Shown here piece after piece: positions 60,612-64,000 of a stretch of DNA of 64,000 nt. Source of the DNA: Heliomicrobium undosum. GTDB taxonomy: Bacteria; Bacillota; Desulfitobacteriia; Heliobacteriales; Heliobacteriaceae. The notes beneath the pieces were generated by a model. It worked only from the letters and a program-made list of their open reading frames with translations. It was not told the origin of the DNA and made no database searches. Positions within the stretch are counted from its first letter, which is position 1, and each line of letters starts with the position of its first letter. Position numbers and translations under genes: made by a program. The stretch spans positions 310,001 to 374,000 of the forward strand of contig NZ_WXEY01000001.1 of NCBI RefSeq assembly GCF_009877425.1, in the 5' to 3' direction.

Positions 60612-60660
60612 AAAAAACGGCTCTCACCCATCCTTTTCAGGAATGGGTGAGAGCCGTTTT
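60612..60660 (-). terminator. bidirectional terminator after ispA
   Basis: 17-bp arms beginning AAAACGGCTCTCACCCAT and mirrored up to position 60660, with U tracts on both strands. It closes the xseA-xseB-ispA transcript. The rest of the 304-bp gap 60421-60724 has no gene. Confidence 0.9.
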
Positions 60661-60724
60661 AATCTATGCCCAAAAACCATGGGTGAAACAACAGGAACAC
60701 TTTGTCACGGCCTATATCGTCCAA

Positions 60725-61615
60725 CTAATTTTCCCGCACCAATAGATACCGCGCCAGTTCCCGCAGTAACTCCGCCTTCTCATCAAACCCATCAAGGCTG
60801 TCCAAGGCCGCCTGGACGACCCGCTCCGCCTCCTGGCGCGCCTTCTCCAGGCCCAAAAGCGCCGGGTAGGTGGCCTTGTTGTTCTTCTCATCGCTGCCGA
60901 CGGGCTTGCCGATTTTTTCCGGATCGCCCTGGATGTCGAGCAAATCGTCGGTGATCTGGAAGGCGAGGCCAAGGTGGTCGCCGTAGCGGGAAAGCGCCTC
61001 CACCTGTTCGGGAGAGCCGCCGCCGAGGAGGGCTCCGATGCGCAAAGAGGCGCGGATCAGCGCGCCCGTTTTGTGGGCGTGTATGTACTCCATGGTGGCA
61101 AAATCGATCTGCTTGTTTTCCGATTCCATGTCCACGACTTGACCGCCTATCATGCCCAGGCTCCCAGCGGCCTCGGCCAGTTCGGCAATCACCTGGAGGA
61201 CGAGGGCCGGCGATTGGCCGGAACGGAGCCCCTCTTCGGCGAGGACGCCGAAGGCGCGCGTCAGCAGGCCGTCACCGGCCAAGATGGCGGTGGCTTCGCC
61301 GAAGACCACGTGGTTCGTCGGCATGCCCCGGCGCAGGTCATCATCGTCCATGGCCGGCAGGTCGTCATGGATCAGTGAGTAGGTATGGATCATCTCCAGT
61401 GCGCAGGCAGCGGCCATCACCGCATCTTCATCGCCGCCGACAGCGCGGCAGCCGGCCAGGACCAGCACGGGGCGCAGGCGCTTGCCCCCGGCAAAGAGGC
61501 TGTAGCGCATGGCCTTATGGATCACCGGCGGCGCCACATCCTCCGCCGGCATGTAGCGGGACAGGGCCGCATCAACTTTGCTGTTCAGTTGCTTCATTTC
61601 CGCCTTTAGGTCCAC
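60725..61615 (-). CDS. ispA: Farnesyl diphosphate synthase-type polyprenyl synthetase
   Basis: 296 residues. First aspartate-rich motif LIHDDLPAMDDDDLRRG, second QITDDLLDIQG, plus GKRLRPVLVL and the Lys/Arg diphosphate-binding residues. The residues before the first motif suggest short chain length (C15). GTG start with GGAAGGGG in the end of xseB. It feeds quinone, carotenoid and undecaprenyl synthesis. Confidence 0.94.
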   Translation of the reverse strand: MDLKAEMKQLNSKVDAALSRYMPAEDVAPPVIHKAMRYSLFAGGKRLRPVLVLAGCRAVGGDEDAVMAAACALEMIHTYSLIHDDLPAMDDDDLRRGMPTNHVVFGEATAILAGDGLLTRAFGVLAEEGLRSGQSPALVLQVIAELAEAAGSLGMIGGQVVDMESENKQIDFATMEYIHAHKTGALIRASLRIGALLGGGSPEQVEALSRYGDHLGLAFQITDDLLDIQGDPEKIGKPVGSDEKNNKATYPALLGLEKARQEAERVVQAALDSLDGFDEKAELLRELARYLLVREN

Positions 61616-61617
61616 GC

Positions 61618-61866
61618 TTATTCCCCTTCCTCAAATCGCTCTTCGACGACGGTCGCGCCGTCAGGGGTATCGATCAGCCGCTGCACCTTGGCCTCGTAGG
61701 CGTCCAACTGGGAATGGCAGTGACGGACCAGGCCGATGCCCTCCTGAAACAGCTTTAAGGATTCATCCAAGGGCGCATCGCCCGTTTCCAGCGACCGCAC
61801 CACCTCTTCGAGGCGACCGATGGCCGCTTCGTAGGTCAGATTTGGGTTTGCTTTCCCATTTGCCAC
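61618..61866 (-). CDS. xseB: Exodeoxyribonuclease VII small subunit
   Basis: 82 residues. LTYEAAIGRLEEVVRSLETGDAPLDESLKLFQEGIGLVRHCHSQLDAYEAKV is the complete XseB helical hairpin. GTG 61866 has GGGAG 8 nt upstream. Overlaps the end of xseA by 31 bp, so the two subunits are translationally linked. Confidence 0.95.
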   Translation of the reverse strand: MANGKANPNLTYEAAIGRLEEVVRSLETGDAPLDESLKLFQEGIGLVRHCHSQLDAYEAKVQRLIDTPDGATVVEERFEEGE

Positions 61867-63209
61867 CGCCGATTCTCCCTTCTCTCTTCCACGCGGCAGG
61901 TCAGTTCGCCGCGCTGCAATACGATATCCACCCGTTCCCCTTCCGCCACGCCAGCACTGTCGCGAAGGACGTGTCCAGTCGGGTCCAGGCAAATTGCAAA
62001 ACCACGGTCTAAAACGGCCAAGGGGCTGAGGGCGTCGAGCAGCCCCGCCTGCATGACCAGTTCCCGCCGCCGGTTCTGCTGTTCTTTTTGAACGGCTGCG
62101 ATCAGCCGGTTTTTCAGGTCTTCCGTCCGGTCCCGCTTCTGGCGCAGGCGCTGGGGCGACGCCGCCGAAAGGAGACGCACCTCCAGTTCCTTGAGCCGTC
62201 CCCGCAGTTGGGCCGCCCGGCTGAGCGACACGGCCCGGCGCAGCCGCTCCTCAAACTGGTCTATGCGCTGGCGCGGGACGCGGAGCCTTACCATCGGGTT
62301 ATTGAGCGACGGCCGTCCGGCCAGGGCCGACAGCGCCCGCCGTTCCCGGGCCAGGCGCACCGTCGTGGCCCGTTGCAACTGCAAGGCCAGGTCGTCAACA
62401 CGACCGTGCAAGGCGCTGTAGAGGGGAACGACCAGTTCCGCCGCCGCTGACGGCGTGGCGGCCCGCACATCGGCCACCAGATCGGTGAGGGACACGTCCG
62501 ATTCGTGGCCCACCGCCGACACAACCGGGACAGGGCAGGCAGCGATGGCCCGGCAGAGGGCTTCATCGTTAAAGGCCCACAAATCCTCCCGTGAACCGCC
62601 GCCTCGACCGATGATCACCACATCGACACCGGGCACGCGGACGATCAGTTGCAGTGCCCGGATCAGGCTCGGCACGGCCTCTTCCCCTTGCACGACGGCT
62701 GGAGCGAAGGCGATGTTCATGGCCGGGAATCGGCGTTTAATCACAGAAAACAAGTCTCGGATGGCCGCCCCGGTCGGCGCCGTCACAATGCCCACCTTGC
62801 GGGGCAGCGGCGGCAGGGGACGCTTGTGTTCGGCGGCGAAAAGGCCGTCCGCTTCGAGCCGTCTTTTCGCCTGCTCCAGGGCAAGAAAGATGCCGCCCAG
62901 CCCGGCCGGCTCCATCTCTTCGGCGTAGATCTGATAGATGCCGTCGCGCGGATAGACGCTCACCTGCCCACGCACGATCACGTTCAGGCCGTTTTCGGGA
63001 CGGAAGGAGAGGTAGCGGTTTTTGCCGCGAAACATGACGGCTTTGACAACGCTATCCCTGTCTTTCAAGGTGAAGTACATATGGCCAGACGTGTGATGCT
63101 TGTAGTTGGAGATCTCCCCTTGCACCCACACATCGGCCAGCCGGGGCGCCTTTTCAAGGAGCCCCTGGATGTAGGTATTCAACTGGGTGACAGACCAGAT
63201 CTTGTCCAT
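61836..63209 (-). CDS. xseA: Exodeoxyribonuclease VII large subunit
   Basis: 457 residues. OB-fold N-domain (VWVQGEISNYKHHTSGHMYFTLKD), catalytic domain with VGIVTAPTGAAIRDL, VIIGRGGGSREDLWAFNDE and VGHESDVSLTDLVADVRAATPSAAAE, and a coiled C-terminus. Degrades single-stranded DNA together with XseB. ATG with AAAGGGGG upstream. Confidence 0.96.
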   Translation of the reverse strand: MDKIWSVTQLNTYIQGLLEKAPRLADVWVQGEISNYKHHTSGHMYFTLKDRDSVVKAVMFRGKNRYLSFRPENGLNVIVRGQVSVYPRDGIYQIYAEEMEPAGLGGIFLALEQAKRRLEADGLFAAEHKRPLPPLPRKVGIVTAPTGAAIRDLFSVIKRRFPAMNIAFAPAVVQGEEAVPSLIRALQLIVRVPGVDVVIIGRGGGSREDLWAFNDEALCRAIAACPVPVVSAVGHESDVSLTDLVADVRAATPSAAAELVVPLYSALHGRVDDLALQLQRATTVRLARERRALSALAGRPSLNNPMVRLRVPRQRIDQFEERLRRAVSLSRAAQLRGRLKELEVRLLSAASPQRLRQKRDRTEDLKNRLIAAVQKEQQNRRRELVMQAGLLDALSPLAVLDRGFAICLDPTGHVLRDSAGVAEGERVDIVLQRGELTCRVEERRENRRWQMGKQTQI

Positions 63210-63458
63210 CGGCGGCCCCCTTTTTGGCTCAATGCGCTGCGCTGGCGTGTCTCATCAACGCTACGCTGGAATGGATTCATCAAAACAGTTCGGCAAAAGA
63301 GGCAGCCGAATGGGGCGAGCGGAAGTAATGGACGCACCTGCGAAATTTTTTCGCGACACCGCCCCGGAAATCCTGCCAAGCGGTGTCAATCGCAAAACAT
63401 GCGCTCCCCTAAAACGAATAGTGTATCCATTTTACCGCCCGCTCAGAGGCTTGAAAAG

Positions 63459-63485
63459 GAAAAAGCGCCGCAACGCAGCGCCTTT
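63459..63485 (-). terminator. intrinsic terminator after gltA
   Basis: Arms AAAGGCGCTG and CGGCGCTTT followed by TTCCTTTTC on the minus strand. The gap 63210-63501 otherwise shows no gene. Confidence 0.8.
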
Positions 63486-63501
63486 TTCATATATCTTACT
63501 T

Positions 63502-64000
63502 CTAGTTCGCCGCCTCGGCCGCCTTCGCCGTAATGTAGGCGTCGATGGCCTGGGCCGCCTTCTTGCCGGCGCCCATGGCCAGGATGACCGTGGCGGCGCC
63601 AGTGACGATGTCCCCGCCGGCAAAGACGCCGGGGATGGAAGTGCGGCCTTCTTCATCGGCGACAATGTTGCCGCGACGGTTCAGTTCCAGGCCGGCCGTC
63701 GACTTGGTAGCCAAGGGGTTCGGCCCCGTGCCGATGGCGACGATGACCGTGTCCATGTCCATGACAAACTCAGAGCCGGGGATCGCGACCGGCTTGCGCC
63801 GTCCCGAGGCGTCGGGTTCGCCCAGTTCGTAGCGGAGGCACTTCATCGCCTTTACCCAGCCGTTCTCATCGCCGATGATCTCGACGGGATTGGTGAGGAG
63901 CTTGAACTGAACGCCTTCCTCGCGGGCGTGTTCGATCTCCTCGGCCCGGGCCGGCATCTCCTTGTCGGAGCGGCGGTAGACGATGGTGACCTCTTCCGCG
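63502..64000 (-). CDS. gltA: NADPH-dependent glutamate synthase small-subunit-type flavoprotein (partial)
   Basis: C-terminal 165 residues of a gene that begins beyond the window. VTIVYRRSDKEMPARAEEIEHAREEG, TVIVAIGTGPNPL and GVFAGGDIVTGAATVILAMGAGKKAA are the NADPH/FAD motifs of the GltD/GltA-type amidotransferase oxidoreductase. The same fold serves as NfnB (electron-bifurcating transhydrogenase) in anaerobes; the missing N-terminus and neighbour would decide between the two. Confidence 0.8.
   Translation of the reverse strand, partial: AEEVTIVYRRSDKEMPARAEEIEHAREEGVQFKLLTNPVEIIGDENGWVKAMKCLRYELGEPDASGRRKPVAIPGSEFVMDMDTVIVAIGTGPNPLATKSTAGLELNRRGNIVADEEGRTSIPGVFAGGDIVTGAATVILAMGAGKKAAQAIDAYITAKAAEAAN

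Noticed and set aside
1-64000. CRISPR arrays, tRNA and rRNA genes
   Set aside because: No regularly spaced identical repeats and no cloverleaf or rRNA-like stretches were noticed; the short tandem repeats found lack spacers.

Overview
The window looks like chromosomal DNA of a fairly high-GC, endospore-forming, anaerobic Firmicute (class Clostridia). The evidence is a full set of sporulation regulators (spo0A, spoIIAA/AB-sigF, spoIVB, spoIIM, spoVAE/AF), spore-coat genes of the CotS type, an adenosylcobalamin-dependent ribonucleotide reductase, Shine-Dalgarno sequences of GGAGG type, frequent TTG/GTG starts and many intrinsic terminators. Gene order and composition resemble Heliobacteriaceae/Peptococcaceae, but the genus is an inference and no marker gene here proves it.

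Layout. 1-2.7 kb: the end of an ExoD-like gene, a manganese riboswitch with terminator controlling a TerC-family transporter, a MerR regulator and htpX. 2.7-5.0 kb: an AT-rich two-gene island encoding a Septu-type (PtuA/PtuB) anti-phage system. 5.0-8.8 kb: class II ribonucleotide reductase behind a split threonine/serine exporter. 8.9-21.6 kb: a spore-coat region with three CotS-like kinase-fold proteins, a glycosyltransferase, a SpoVID-like LysM protein and an HTH protein with an internal domain duplication; inside it sits a tungstate ABC transporter with a ModE-like regulator. 21.7-27.9 kb: three genes of the acyl-CoA dehydratase activase family, split by an AT-rich insertion that carries a decayed tyrosine recombinase, a plasmid-replication-like HTH gene, a 52-bp perfect palindrome, a DUF4258/YgiT toxin-antitoxin-like pair and a cupin.

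27.9-42.6 kb: the sporulation and housekeeping cluster read on the minus strand: spoIIM, mntR, xerD, deoB, deoA, dacF, spoIIAA-spoIIAB-sigF, spoVAE, spoVAF. 40.4-47.8 kb: a candidate small RNA, endonuclease Q, a Nudix hydrolase, an M20 peptidase, a GAF/HD-GYP protein and a haem-binding chemotaxis receptor. 48-63.2 kb: spo0A, spoIVB, recN, argR, mnmM, nadK, tlyA, dxs, ispA, xseB, xseA, the classic Firmicute block. It is interrupted between dxs and ispA by a plus-strand gene for a secreted HtrA-like pseudo-protease joined through a membrane segment to an FHA domain. The window ends inside gltA.

How it works together. Two matching sigma-H-type promoters, each overlapping a Spo0A box (TGTCGAA), precede spo0A and the pseudo-protease/FHA gene, which places that undescribed receptor-like protein at sporulation onset. 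Manganese handling appears twice (the riboswitch-TerC unit and MntR). The accessory material (Septu; recombinase remnant, palindrome, toxin-antitoxin pair) sits in AT-rich patches between otherwise conserved GC-rich operons.
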